Assembly: GCA_014898425.1 (NCBI GenBank)
Contig: RCSZ01000002.1
Span: 372,001 to 436,000 of the forward strand
Direction: 5' to 3'
Length of the DNA: 64,000 nucleotides
DNA from: Botryotinia globosa
Taxonomy: Eukaryota > Ascomycota > Leotiomycetes > Helotiales > Sclerotiniaceae
This document shows positions 1 to 10,461 of this stretch, one piece after another. The notes beneath the pieces are model-generated. The model was not told the DNA's origin. It searched no databases and saw nothing but the letters and a program-made list of their open reading frames with translations. A program made the translations under genes and the position numbers. Positions within the stretch are counted from its first letter, which is position 1. Each line of letters begins with the position of its first letter.

Positions 1-2021
1 ATCCAGATATGCTACATATAACCATCCTCCCACAAGAGGATAAGTGGCGAACATTCTTGCAGAATCTCAAGTTTGTTGTTGTCGATGAAATACATGTTTA
101 CAATGGGCTGTTCGGGTCTCACGTGGCTTTCATAATGAGACGGCTGAGAAGAATTTGCGCGGCATTAGGCAATCGACGCATTAAGTTCATATCTTGTTCT
201 GCCACGGTTGCAAACCCTATGGAGCATTTCAAAACAATATTTGGTATTGAAAATGTACGAATGACAGATTTTGATGGGTCACCTTCTGGTAGGAAGGAAT
301 TTCTCTGTTGGAATACACCTTTCAAGGATCCTGCAGATCCTGCAAGTGGACGCGGAGACACACGAGCTGAGGCTGCTAGATTATTCTGTCAGCTGATCCT
401 TCGAGGAGTTCGTGTTATAGCCTTTTGTCGTGTTCGAAGACAATGTGAAGCTTTGGTTGGTGCGGTGAAAGAGGAACTGGCTACCTTGGGACGTCCTGAA
501 TGTATGGCTCGTGTGATGGGATATAGAGGTGGATATACACCACAAGATAGGAGACGAATTGAAAGCGAGATGTTTGAGGGGAAGTTAATGGGTATTATTG
601 CAACGACTGCTCTAGAACTTGGCGTAGATATCGGATCTTTGGATGCGGTTCTGACGGTGGGGTTTCCATATACGATTGCGAATCTGCGGCAGCAAAGCGG
701 AAGAGCTGGACGGAGAAACAAGGACTCACTATCTGTTTTGATCGGTGATTGCTTTCCTAGTGATCAGTATTATATGAATAATCCGGATGAGATCTTCACC
801 AAGCCAAATTGTGAGTTACAGGTCGACTTACAGAATATGCTAGTACTTGAAGGACATGTTCAATGCGCCGCGTTTGAAATGCCTATTCGCCCGGATGAAG
901 ATGCGATTTACTTCCCTAAAAACTTGGCCGAGGTAGCGGAAGAGCGACTAGTAAAAGACGAGCTTGGTTTCTACCATTGCAGCGAAAGATATAGACCAAC
1001 TCCGTCAAAATTAGTCGCAATCCGAGACACTGAGGAGGATCATTTTGCCATCATTGATATCAGCCATGGTAAAAATATCGTTTTGGAAGAACTAGAAGCT
1101 TCTCGAGCATTTTTCACACTTTACGATGGTGGCATATTCCTCCACCAAGGAAACACATATCTTGTCAAAGAATTCTCGCCAGAGCGAAAGATCGCCAAAG
1201 TTGAACTTGTCAAAGTCGACTGGACGACCCAACAGCGCGACTACACCGATATTGATCCAATCGAAACCGAAGCTATCCGCCGCATCCCCAACTCCCTTTC
1301 TCGTGCTTTTTTCGGTGCTATCAAGATCCAGCAAAACGTCTTTGGCTTCTTCAAACTCGATAAGAAGAGACGCATTCTCGATGCCATTCAAGTGGACAAT
1401 CCGCCTATCATTCTCCATAGTAAGGGAATGTGGCTCGATGTTCCTAAAGTAGCTCTTGAGATCCTCGCCGAAAAACGTCTTAATATCGCTGGTGCCATTC
1501 ATGCAGCAGAACACGCTGTTCTATCACTCATGCCTAATTTCGTAATAAGTATGCCCGGAGATGTCCGCACGGAATGTAAAATCGCCGTGAAAGATTTCGC
1601 TCAGAAAGAAACGACGAGGAAACGTCCTGCTCGTCTTACTTTTTACGATGCTAAAGGCGGAGCTTCGGGCTCCGGTATTAGTACTAAGGCTTTTGAATTC
1701 ATTGATTTGTTACTTAAACAAGCTTTGAGAAGAGTAGAGGGTTGTCATTGTCATGAAGGTTGTGTAGAGTGTGTTGCGAGTGAGAATTGTAAACATGCTA
1801 ATGAGGTGATGAGTAAGGCGGGTAGCGAGGTTATTCTGCAAAGTCTGCTCGGAATGGAAATTGATGTTGATGCGTTACCGATGGGGCCAGTTGATGAGAG
1901 AGATAGGGGAATTGAGACGGTGGTTTTAGCGGAGACGGTTATGGGTAAGGGGAGAGTGAGGGGTTTGGGTAACCTAGATGATGATGGGGAAGTAAAAATT
2001 AAAAATGAGCCAGAAGATTGA
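1..2021 (+). CDS. HRQ1: HRQ1-type RecQ-like DNA helicase, 3' part
   Basis: Partial gene: the frame is open to the left edge (Pro-Asp precede the first visible Met at 9), so the true start lies outside. About 670 residues remain. Visible are a DEIH Walker B box (VVVDEIHVYNG, residues 24-34), motif III SCSAT, a helicase C half with TTALELGVDIG and QQSGRAGRR (motif VI), then a DUF1998-type C-terminus with a cysteine cluster (CHCHEGCVEC then CKHA) expected to bind zinc or iron. Hrq1/RECQL4-like helicases are 3'-5' nuclear helicases acting in crosslink repair and telomere maintenance; that role is family knowledge. The visible part has no intron and ends with TGA at 2019-2021. The ATP-binding Walker A half is missing only because of the window edge. 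Confidence 0.9.
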   Translation, partial: PDMLHITILPQEDKWRTFLQNLKFVVVDEIHVYNGLFGSHVAFIMRRLRRICAALGNRRIKFISCSATVANPMEHFKTIFGIENVRMTDFDGSPSGRKEFLCWNTPFKDPADPASGRGDTRAEAARLFCQLILRGVRVIAFCRVRRQCEALVGAVKEELATLGRPECMARVMGYRGGYTPQDRRRIESEMFEGKLMGIIATTALELGVDIGSLDAVLTVGFPYTIANLRQQSGRAGRRNKDSLSVLIGDCFPSDQYYMNNPDEIFTKPNCELQVDLQNMLVLEGHVQCAAFEMPIRPDEDAIYFPKNLAEVAEERLVKDELGFYHCSERYRPTPSKLVAIRDTEEDHFAIIDISHGKNIVLEELEASRAFFTLYDGGIFLHQGNTYLVKEFSPERKIAKVELVKVDWTTQQRDYTDIDPIETEAIRRIPNSLSRAFFGAIKIQQNVFGFFKLDKKRRILDAIQVDNPPIILHSKGMWLDVPKVALEILAEKRLNIAGAIHAAEHAVLSLMPNFVISMPGDVRTECKIAVKDFAQKETTRKRPARLTFYDAKGGASGSGISTKAFEFIDLLLKQALRRVEGCHCHEGCVECVASENCKHANEVMSKAGSEVILQSLLGMEIDVDALPMGPVDERDRGIETVVLAETVMGKGRVRGLGNLDDDGEVKIKNEPED

Positions 2022-3409
2022 ATTGATTGAAATAAATAGAGGGCAAGTGCAGTGAAGAGCGAATAATGATTGTATGATTGATGGGTGCGTGGTTTTTTAG
2101 TATTATGTATGATCACATCACAGTCAGTATTCATATAGAATTAGGACCAAAAAAACCAATCACATCGATTTACCAATCCATTTCTATCACAAGGAACTCC
2201 AATCCTTCGGCTATACTTTGTAATAGCAGCTGTTCAATGCGGAAAGATGGTTTTGGTGCCTCGTGACAGGAGCATGAGCCCATAATCATTAAGCGAGAAA
2301 ATGTTAATTTGCGTGTTTCAAGTCGTACAAGAAGAGGAGAGAACCTAGCGATCTTTTAGAAGGGATCTCTTTCTTTCGTTATTTTTTTCGGTGTGGGAAT
2401 GCGTTTTGGTGGGTTTTAATATGTAAGCTTTGTTGATTGTCTTGACGAGATGGGATGGGTTGATTTGTTGAGGGGTTTCCTGAAGTATAGGAGACGTAGT
2501 TTCTTCAACTTCTAATTCTAATGAAATAATTTTTACTTCTATATTTACTTCTGGATTACCTTTGGAAAATATCATGTTCTCATTTCATTCATACATCTGG
2601 ATAGTTTTATCATAATTTTGGCATGTTCCTTTAAGGGGGTGTAGAGGGGAGCATCAACTCCTTCTGACCAAGACTGTCAGTCGGTGCTAGTAATGTGCCT
2701 TGTCAACCTTAAACCATATCTTTGAATTCTTTCGTACAGACAAGTGCTGGATCTATGCTATCAGTTTCTATCTTTGTCTTTTAATTATTTCTTTAGTGTT
2801 TCTTTATAATGTTCTTGAATCATGATCTTGTTTGACTGTCATAGAATTCATCTAACAGTCACTTGGTAACTGTTACGATACCCACCAACTTTAAGCATTA
2901 TATTAGATGTTCCCATGAAGACAAGTTTTGGATCTATACAATCAGTTTCTCATTGCATGTTTCATGTATATCTCTGTGATATATACGAATCATGATCTTG
3001 TTTTACTATTATAAAATTTATCTAGCAGTATCTACTACGGCTCTTAAGTTTCCTTTCACATGAGAATTGTCTTCAGAATAGAGTCGAATTTCTGGTTGGA
3101 GTATCATGACTAGTACTGTCATGTTGAGCTTCCAAGTGCCCTTTAGTCTGTTGATTGTACGGTCAAGAGAGCAGCTCACGATTTTTCTGAGCGACTTTGA
3201 TAGTATAAAGGCTTGATATCTTTTGATGTTTAGTTTTCTCCATCAACAAAGCCTGAGCTCTCACTCCTTAGTATCTTAAAATCAACAAGATTCTTGAATA
3301 TCTTCTCAAATCAACTCAAGTCTACTACTGTATTCTTTTACTGATCTATACGTTTCAACCAAATTCAAAGGGTGTTTCAAAATTTCTAAAACATACCATT
3401 CTTTTCAAA
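2022..3409. other. AT-rich intergenic spacer with a diverged duplication
   Basis: No supported gene. Short open frames here are unlike any family. The spacer contains an imperfect direct duplication (separate entry) and, at 3230-3409, a C/T- and A-rich stretch that looks like the 5' leader of the following gene. Confidence 0.6.
2704..3030. repeat. Imperfect direct tandem duplication, about 170-181 bp period
   Basis: Copy 1 (about 2704-2860) and copy 2 (about 2885-3030) share several anchors in the same order. GACAAG at 2739 and 2920 is followed by near-identical sequence through ATCAGTTTCT. GAATCATGATCTTG at 2817 and 2987 is followed by related AT-rich sequence ending CTAACAGT or CTAGCAGT. 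Most differences in copy 2 are C-to-T or G-to-A. The spacing changes from 181 to 170 bp, so small indels are present. The copies show no coding capacity. Confidence 0.6.
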
Positions 3410-5057
3410 ATGAACAATATGAGTGCTTTCCGAGGAACAGATGCCGCTTCATTGGCATTCAAGGAGGAATTGGTGAAATTAGCACCGGGATACTACCTCG
3501 GAGATCTCCATCGTCATATTTATATGACAGGACAAGACCTAGTACGCGATGCATGCACTGCGTATGAAGAAGGTCTCGCAGAGAAAGAAGACGCGGTTGA
3601 AGATATTAAGCCCGCTCACCCAAGCAAACCTTGTAAGTCTTTTATCGTTCCTTTCAAAATTTCCCGACTAATATATCTACCTAGTGATGAAATCGTTCCT
3701 TGATCTCGGTTTGACCAAGAATTTGATTCATGGTAACAGATCATCCTTTGAATTATCGTGCCAGAACTGGCTCTCATCTGCCAAAATGTATCATCCGGCA
3801 TTTGGATACTTCAAATTTGAATATTTGATGTTTGGGCAGATTGATTACAAGTCTTGTTTTCGAGTTGATGATACGCTCAATCATGTCGGTACCTCGGACA
3901 TGAAAAAATATCCAGCTCCATCGCACTCTTGGTTGCATGCACTACCAGAGACTCTCGCCGGAGATGATAGCGATACTGAGACGCTCAGAAGTATTGGTAA
4001 CCAGGCCATGGAGAACGAAGACAATGGAGACATGTACAACGCCAAAGATTTCAAAGGAAGCGAAACTACAGGCCATGCTGGTAACTCCCACCCGCCATAC
4101 CTCGCAGCGCCCAGGTCCCCTGAAAATTCAAGCCTTTTTGATAGCACAGCCTACATTCCACCTCACAAGAGAGGCGATGCTGAAAGCTCACACTCGCGAT
4201 CACAATCCGATTCGGTTATTCTCCTATCAAATACTGTTCGGGGTAGGAGCACAGTTAGCAACGACAACCAGTCTGAAGACGGCTCACAATGGCAGGCGAA
4301 TTCCAATGTGGGCAGACGAACATTGACTGGAGGCTATTACAAACATCACTTCAGTCTTTACGTACCGGCCTCTGTACACAGTGGCTCTGTACATCCAATG
4401 ACAGAGAGTAGTCATAGCAAATTGCTTTCAACCCAATCAAATTACAAAGCGACGGGACAAGGCACCAAGGCGATTAGAGATCTTGCCGACAGCCTTAACT
4501 GCTCATTGTTTGTGAGCCATCTCCCAGAAGATGTCAAGTATAAGGAGATGTTTGCAGTCATCACCACCGGGTCCGTGATATCCATGCACATGAACGAACC
4601 CATTCCTGGACGTCCCTTTTCCGCTGCCAAGATCACCTTCAAATACCCCGAAGGAGCTGCTCGATTTATGGCACTAGTGAATAGTTCCGTGGGTGTTCAA
4701 ATTCGAGACCATCATGTCGCTGCCGTCTACAATGGCTACGGCATGGTCAAACACGCCCAAGAACATCAAAGTCGGGTCATCCATATTCATGGACCCTATA
4801 AACTCATGGCTGAGGGTTTCTGGAGAAGATACTTTGGCAAGGTCACGAGATATCAACTTGAGCATGTTTGTTATTTGCCATTTGACCCAAATAACAAAGT
4901 CACAAGGTCCATGGAGTTCCGCTTTTCCAGAATCGAAGCACAGGCTCAGTCAATCTTGATAACTATTATCCATGATCCTCAGTTTGAGGGTAAGGTAATC
5001 TGTAAATATGGACCAGATCCTTGTGCAAAGGGCTGGGAGACCTTGCCTCCTAGATAA
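3410..5057 (+). CDS. RRM-like family protein A (two exons, 531 aa)
   Basis: Exons 3410-3632 and 3685-5057. The 52-bp intron has a GTAAGT donor, an ACTAAT branch and a CTAG acceptor; the join makes a Leu codon and keeps frame. The N-terminal 330 residues are Ser/Asn/His-rich and probably disordered. The block at about 335-525 starts LADSLNCSLFVSHLPEDV and continues with AAKITFKYPEGAARF, SRVIHIHGPYK, a Phe/Trp-rich helix WRRYF, MEFRFSRIEAQAQ and KYGPDPC. This block is shared with five other proteins in the window and reads as two alpha-beta-plait (RRM-like) units, though the aromatic RNP1 consensus is weak. An RNA- or protein-binding role is inference from the fold; no exact function is recognised. 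Confidence 0.82.
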
Positions 5058-6935
5058 AGGCCCTTTAAAGAAATGATAGAGTGTAATGGATTCAGGATAA
5101 AATGGGAAAAGTATGTGTCAATGGAAGAAGACCTTGGTAACGAACGCACAAAGACTCGCATCACTGGTCATATTCGGGAAAAAATCTAGACGTATAGCGC
5201 AAAGACACTGGAGGTAGCAAGTTCCTTTGGAATAAACATTTTAAAACTGATGCAGAGAACTTACATTGTTAGAATTATTTTCTCTTTTGATATAATTTGC
5301 TTTTTCTTTGCACGTCAGTGATGCAATAATTTTTACATCAAATGAAGTCAACGCCATTGACCTCTGTTTAATATTCTCTAATTTTGGTGAACTAAACTTT
5401 TACAGAAGACAGAAATAGACATCCACTTAGAATTCATTTTTACAATTAGATTTCATATCTTTTGCTAATGCAATTATGCGAAATGGCATGTAGATTATAA
5501 TGCAGCATATATTCATCTAGCAACATCTAACCAAAACCATGCCTCTATACATGGCGCTGGAATTTTTCTGTCTAGTTGGATAAATATCAGAGTTCCTGAC
5601 CTGTGATTGGTAACTAGAGTCATGATCTTTCAGTGAATCGGTACCTAGACTTCGGTCATTTGAGTTGTTAATTGAGCTCATTCTCGGTTAAGTCTTGGCT
5701 GTGCCTGACTCCTTATTCACTTCAAATAAACTGCCTAGATTTATGTTTCAAAAGAGGGACTGGATTTCTTATCTTGCTCTCTAAATCTCCGGCTGTTAGA
5801 GAATGTCATGTGTCATGTTTCAAAGTTCAAAAATAAAGTGAATGTACAATATCGACAGAAGTGATGCAAGAAATATGGCCATGAAGCAGAGCCACCCATA
5901 GCTACTCTTTCTGTGTAAATATGTTGACTATCTATCCTGGTATCTGTTGGAACTTTTCTGAAACAATGATCTAAAAGGCAAACGCACAAAAATCAAGATA
6001 ATTATCTAATAGTATAAAAATGGTTCGACTTCCATTCCAACTGCACTTCCCTCTGCAAGTTTTGAAAAGTCTGCTGTCCTATCTTATATTTATATAACCA
6101 TTTGAGATTCTTGTCTTCCGTATCAAAAAAAGATATCATTGAGTCTAATTGAATAATGCCCTGTATACAATAACTTGCTCATTAACACCATTTTGAAGTT
6201 TATTTTCCAAAATATTCAACATATCACAGCCACCCGAGGCTTTTCATAAAATTTCATTTCATTTTATAGTACGACCAGAGGTGCCAAGAGCTGAGTATCT
6301 TGAACTTTATTATTCTGCACCAGCTCACTTCTTTTCCTTGAGTTTCAGTACCAATTGCCAAGCCAAACTAGCCCTATCTACCTCATTAAACTCAAGATAT
6401 ACACATGCGTTATGATTCGCTTACCAGTCCTGTTGCAGCAGTACACAGATATTCATTGGCTGACATATACCGAAACTAATTTTGAAAAATGACATCAATA
6501 TATTCACTCTTCCAATGTGAGCCGTATGCAAATTTTCCTTGAGTTCAATACAGGTGTTAGAGCAGTACAATACGGCTGTGAATTGAACTTGCGCAAATCT
6601 TGCTCGAATAGCAGATATTTTTTTAATTTATAAGTCTTCCATCCTCCCAAACTTCCATCTAACTCTCAAGTTATTTCCAACGACTTTCCTCGCAGTTTCT
6701 TTGCACATTCATTTACTTCAGACAATATTTCTCGAAATCCCTTCTGGGCAACAACTCCATACAACCTGGACATCTTTTCTCCTAGTTAGAAATATCTCAA
6801 TAAACTGTATCTTAATTCAGAAGGAAACTTTCTATATTTGTTGCCTTCAAATAAGTCGTTTATTCAGAAACACTAAATTTTCTCTTGAAGAGAGTAGCAA
6901 TCACCAACTACTCTTCTTAATTATTTCAATCCAAG
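5058..6935. other. AT-rich intergenic spacer
   Basis: No gene seen. The sequence is AT-rich with scattered stops on both strands. The last roughly 250 bases (6680-6935) become C/T-rich like a fungal 5' leader for the next gene. The frame open from 6701 upstream of the chosen start is not in the same frame as the ATG at 6936 and is treated as leader. Confidence 0.5.
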
Positions 6936-8917
6936 ATGGATATCACAGTCTCCAAGTCTTGGTACAATGGTCGCACTTTGCCTTCCGAAAACACCACCCA
7001 GAACCGCAGACCCCAGAACAAGTTAGTTACGGGAGCACGTTCCAGCACATCGTCCAAAGCCAGTGGTATGTTTCTCTTCTACCAAATTTTAATTTTAGTA
7101 ACGTGACTAACCTTCAGTCAGATACCACAATCACTGCGAGAGAAAACCCTGCCCCCTTTCGAGTCTCTATAAATCATGTCCAACGTCTCGAAAGCCTAGC
7201 GACTAGAGCAGAGCATGACCAGGATGAAGACAACGAGTTTGAAATCGAAAGTCAAACCCTGGGTCAAAGATTCGCGGGGCACATGACTCTTGATGAATCC
7301 ATCAAGAATTCTCCACCAAAGCGCTCCCGATGGCACGATATGTTCGAGTCTCGACACCGAATGACAGCCCCACAGAGTACTGTCACAAATGCCAATCGAA
7401 AGAAATCGCCATTGGGTATATTTGGAAATGCTCTACCCAAATGGTCGCCGGCAAATGGCGCTTCTAATCTGATGATGGGCTCTAAGAATATTTCGATTCC
7501 ATCATCAAAACCCGCTAAGGACCCTCACTCAAAAGACACCAAGAAGTTCAAAGCATTTCTACATCGTGGTGATGGAGCAGTACCTTTTTGTATCTCGCCC
7601 CACGGTGCCCACCAGCAATTCTTTCCGGTCCCTGCTCGTTCATCCCAGATTGCTTCCGTGGCCGTCCCAATCAATACTCCTTGTGAAGGTATTGGCGCTG
7701 CTGGTTCTATCTATGCAGCTCAACCAACTCAGATAGCTCAGGTAGCTCAAGCAGTTCAGCCAGTTCAACCAGCTCCGCAGCATCTGAGGACTGTTCGATC
7801 AATGAACAGTTCCAGGAGTATCAATTCGAGATCAACTGCTCACACGAGAACCAACACTAGTTTCTCCACTGCTTCTGGTGCCGACATTTGGACTCCCGCG
7901 GACCGCAGCTTCGACAATTCTGTGTCTCAATATACGGGTCATACTCGGATGACATCTGCATCTGGAAGTTTTGTTGACAAGAGTCAACACACTCGGATGG
8001 CGTCTGCGTCGACCGGGTTCGGCAATTTCTCATACCATCCCGCCATTTTTGAGGATGAGCAGATGACCATTGGCCCCCTGAATGAATCATCAACTGAGTT
8101 CGACGACTTTGACCAAGTAGGCCCAGAGATCTTCCCAGTCTCAATGGACTACCCACAAAGTATGGCTGTTGCCCCAGCAACTGCATTTAATCCTCAGCCT
8201 CCACCAATGGTTATGGATAACATGATGATGCCACAAATCGCAATTCCGGATCTCTCTCACTTGGTGAAGAGGTTCCGTCCAACTAATATGCTTCTCCGAG
8301 AGCAAGGCATGATTCCGGACAACTATCGTCATGATACCAACTACGAGGGTGACGAGAACCATCCTGATCTCCTTGATCTTCCGGAACACATCAATTGTTG
8401 TATGTGGATAATCAACATTCCAGAGGAAATAGGATACGCTGAGTTCATGCAAATCCTTAATTGTGGCGCCGTTGCTGCTCTTTCTTTGGTCGAACCTCAA
8501 AATGGCCATAGAACACAGGCCGCCAAGGCAACATTCAAGACTAACGCTGCTGGTACCGAGCTTTACCGTCGTGCTCGTACCCAGGGCGGTCTCCGTATTC
8601 GTGGCCGTAAGATCAAGGTCTGGTACAATGATTACGGCGCATTCGAATGGACAGGCCCTGAGACTCGCTTCCTGGAAATTGAAGCACCTCAAATACTTGA
8701 GGAAGCCTTCTGGCATGGCTACTTCGGAATTTGGTGCAAGTACACCATCATCTCTGTCACTCCAATGCCCTGTAGGAAGTATGGCTTTGCATGCACGAGA
8801 TTCGAGTTTGTCAGAATTGCTGGACAAGCACAGACTTGTTACCAGGCAATTAAAAAGGACATGACATTCCTAGGGCAGGTGAATGTCCAATACGGAATCG
8901 ACCCCAATGAGGTCTAA
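6936..8917 (+). CDS. RRM-like family protein B (two exons, 641 aa)
   Basis: Start ATG at 6936 (context CCAAG-ATG). Exons 6936-7065 and 7122-8917; the 56-bp intron has a GTATGT donor and a GACTAAC branch. The acceptor region is CAGTCAG: only the second AG (7120-7121) keeps frame, while the first (7116-7117) leads to an early stop. Residues 45-450 are low-complexity (Ser, Thr, Gln, Pro, with an Ala-Gln-Val/Pro-Val-Gln repeat near 7725-7775). A lead-in LLREQGMIPDN is shared in part with protein D. The family block at about 460-641 contains INCCMWIINIPEE, QAAKATFKTNAAG, LRIRGRKIKVWYNDYG, EAFWHGYFG, FEFVRIAGQAQ and VQYGIDPNE. The terminal motif is a diverged form of the PDPC seen in the paralogs. 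Function unknown; nucleic-acid binding is inferred. Confidence 0.82.
7066..7121 (+). other. Intron with tandem 3' splice sites (CAGTCAG)
   Basis: The donor GTATGT at 7066 and branch GACTAAC near 7105-7111 are followed by two AGs four bases apart. Use of the downstream AG joins G+AT as an Asp codon in the long frame. Use of the upstream AG shifts the frame and meets TAG after about 28 codons. Both are plausible by motif, so a mixture of productive and unproductive transcripts is possible. Confidence 0.65.
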
Positions 8918-10461
8918 TTGAGATGCAGATGATTGGGTGAGGGATTGAAGGGATCCAATGGGTTTGGTCCGAATGTTCGAGTATGGGAGCAATCAGGGTA
9001 TAGGCTAACGGGTCTGAATATTGGATCTTTGTCACTGATGGGCCTTTCTGGCAATAAATTTCGATACCGATGCATTTGGAACAACAAGATCTTTTCAAAT
9101 GTAGTCGTGAAATAGAACAACATGAGAGCAAGTTCTCTCGTGTTTTCCAGCCGACGATTTGCCAAGCAAATCCAACGTCGAGATTCAAACACGACAAACA
9201 GATTTGTGCGATGTCTCTTAGAACTTACAGACCAGGAAACTGTAATACATCGGCAGCTAATCTTCATGTTGGTTTGGAATTGCTTCTGTCCCGCTGGACT
9301 CAACAAGCTTTTGGAATACACACACCTAATTTTCTCCTACAGGACTATTTCCTTTGTCTAAAAATTAAAAAAATGGAAATTTGATCAGGTGTACTCCTCC
9401 GATTAGATGGCCATAGGTGTGGAGATTATAGTAGTTAAAAAGATAGAAAATCTGCCAAAAATAATTTAAAATTTATCATTAATTGTGGTTTTATTGAATC
9501 CTGAGTCTGTTCTGCATTTGCCATCCATTGATCACTACTTATTTTAAATGCCTTTTCGTTTTGAGCAGTCCCAATGCAGTCAGAAAGCTCCTCATAGTCC
9601 TTCATGGTGACGTGAACTAGCGACAATTTCGCTTCGATATGACCACAGTTGAGGAGTACAATCAAACGTAGATAGCATAAGCGATGAGATTATAAGTTTT
9701 GTACTTGCATCTAGAGAACGTATGTAGGTTTGTATCAAGACAGACCAAAGATATAGAAATCGAACGGAAATATTCGTATTATATCAAAGTGCCAGTCATC
9801 TTCTGTATCTATGCCTCGTATCAAATATATTCAAGTAGCAGCACAGTTCTCAGCGCCGAGACTATAAAGACCGATACACATATAACATGCCTACTAACTT
9901 CAAGAACTATAATCTATACATTTCCTTTGATTTCTTAGTACTAAATTGAGGAATCTATGACGCAACAGAATACCAGACAAAGCCCGCTATACATCTCTTT
10001 GCAACAATCTCCAACCTCAGGATCTAAAGATTATATTCATTATGGGATTACTGCTTGAATATGAATATAACAGCATAAGTTGAAGTTGTCATGAAAGTTT
10101 AAGGTAGCGTTGTCATGTGGTAGTAACTTTTGAAGTTCCCGATATAATCTGGAGAATATCGTCTAATCCCGCATTGAGGAATCTTGTAATTTAGTAATTC
10201 AAAGCTGTTAATGTATCAAAATTGTATTTAATAGATCTATTTATCACACTAAAATCTTTGGTCTGTGGAAATTCTTCTTTGCACAAAGTCATTCTCCTTC
10301 AAGCTGAAAATCGCAGCCAGCCGAAATAATTTCAACATCCATGGTGAATCTGAGCCAGCCAACTGCCATGAGTCAAATTTTTCAAACCCATCTGAATTTG
10401 ATAGTATTTCCACCACCCGAGTTCCAACTCTCAACTTCATTCTACTATCCCGACGACCTGC
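8918..10461. other. Intergenic, convergent 3' ends of B and C
   Basis: No gene supported. Genes B (+) and C (-) converge on this region, so it should hold two 3' UTRs and terminators. Several 60-135 codon frames overlap one another on both strands around 8930-9380 without family resemblance and are treated as chance. Confidence 0.5.

Noticed and set aside
6701..6935. Upstream extension of the open frame before gene B
   Set aside because: The frame open from 6701 is in the exon 2 frame, not that of the ATG at 6936; the hydrophobic AT-rich peptide it gives has no paralog counterpart, and a standard intron explains the join.
8914..9384. Overlapping 60-135 codon frames on both strands downstream of gene B
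   Set aside because: They overlap each other, have no family resemblance and lie in the convergent 3' region.
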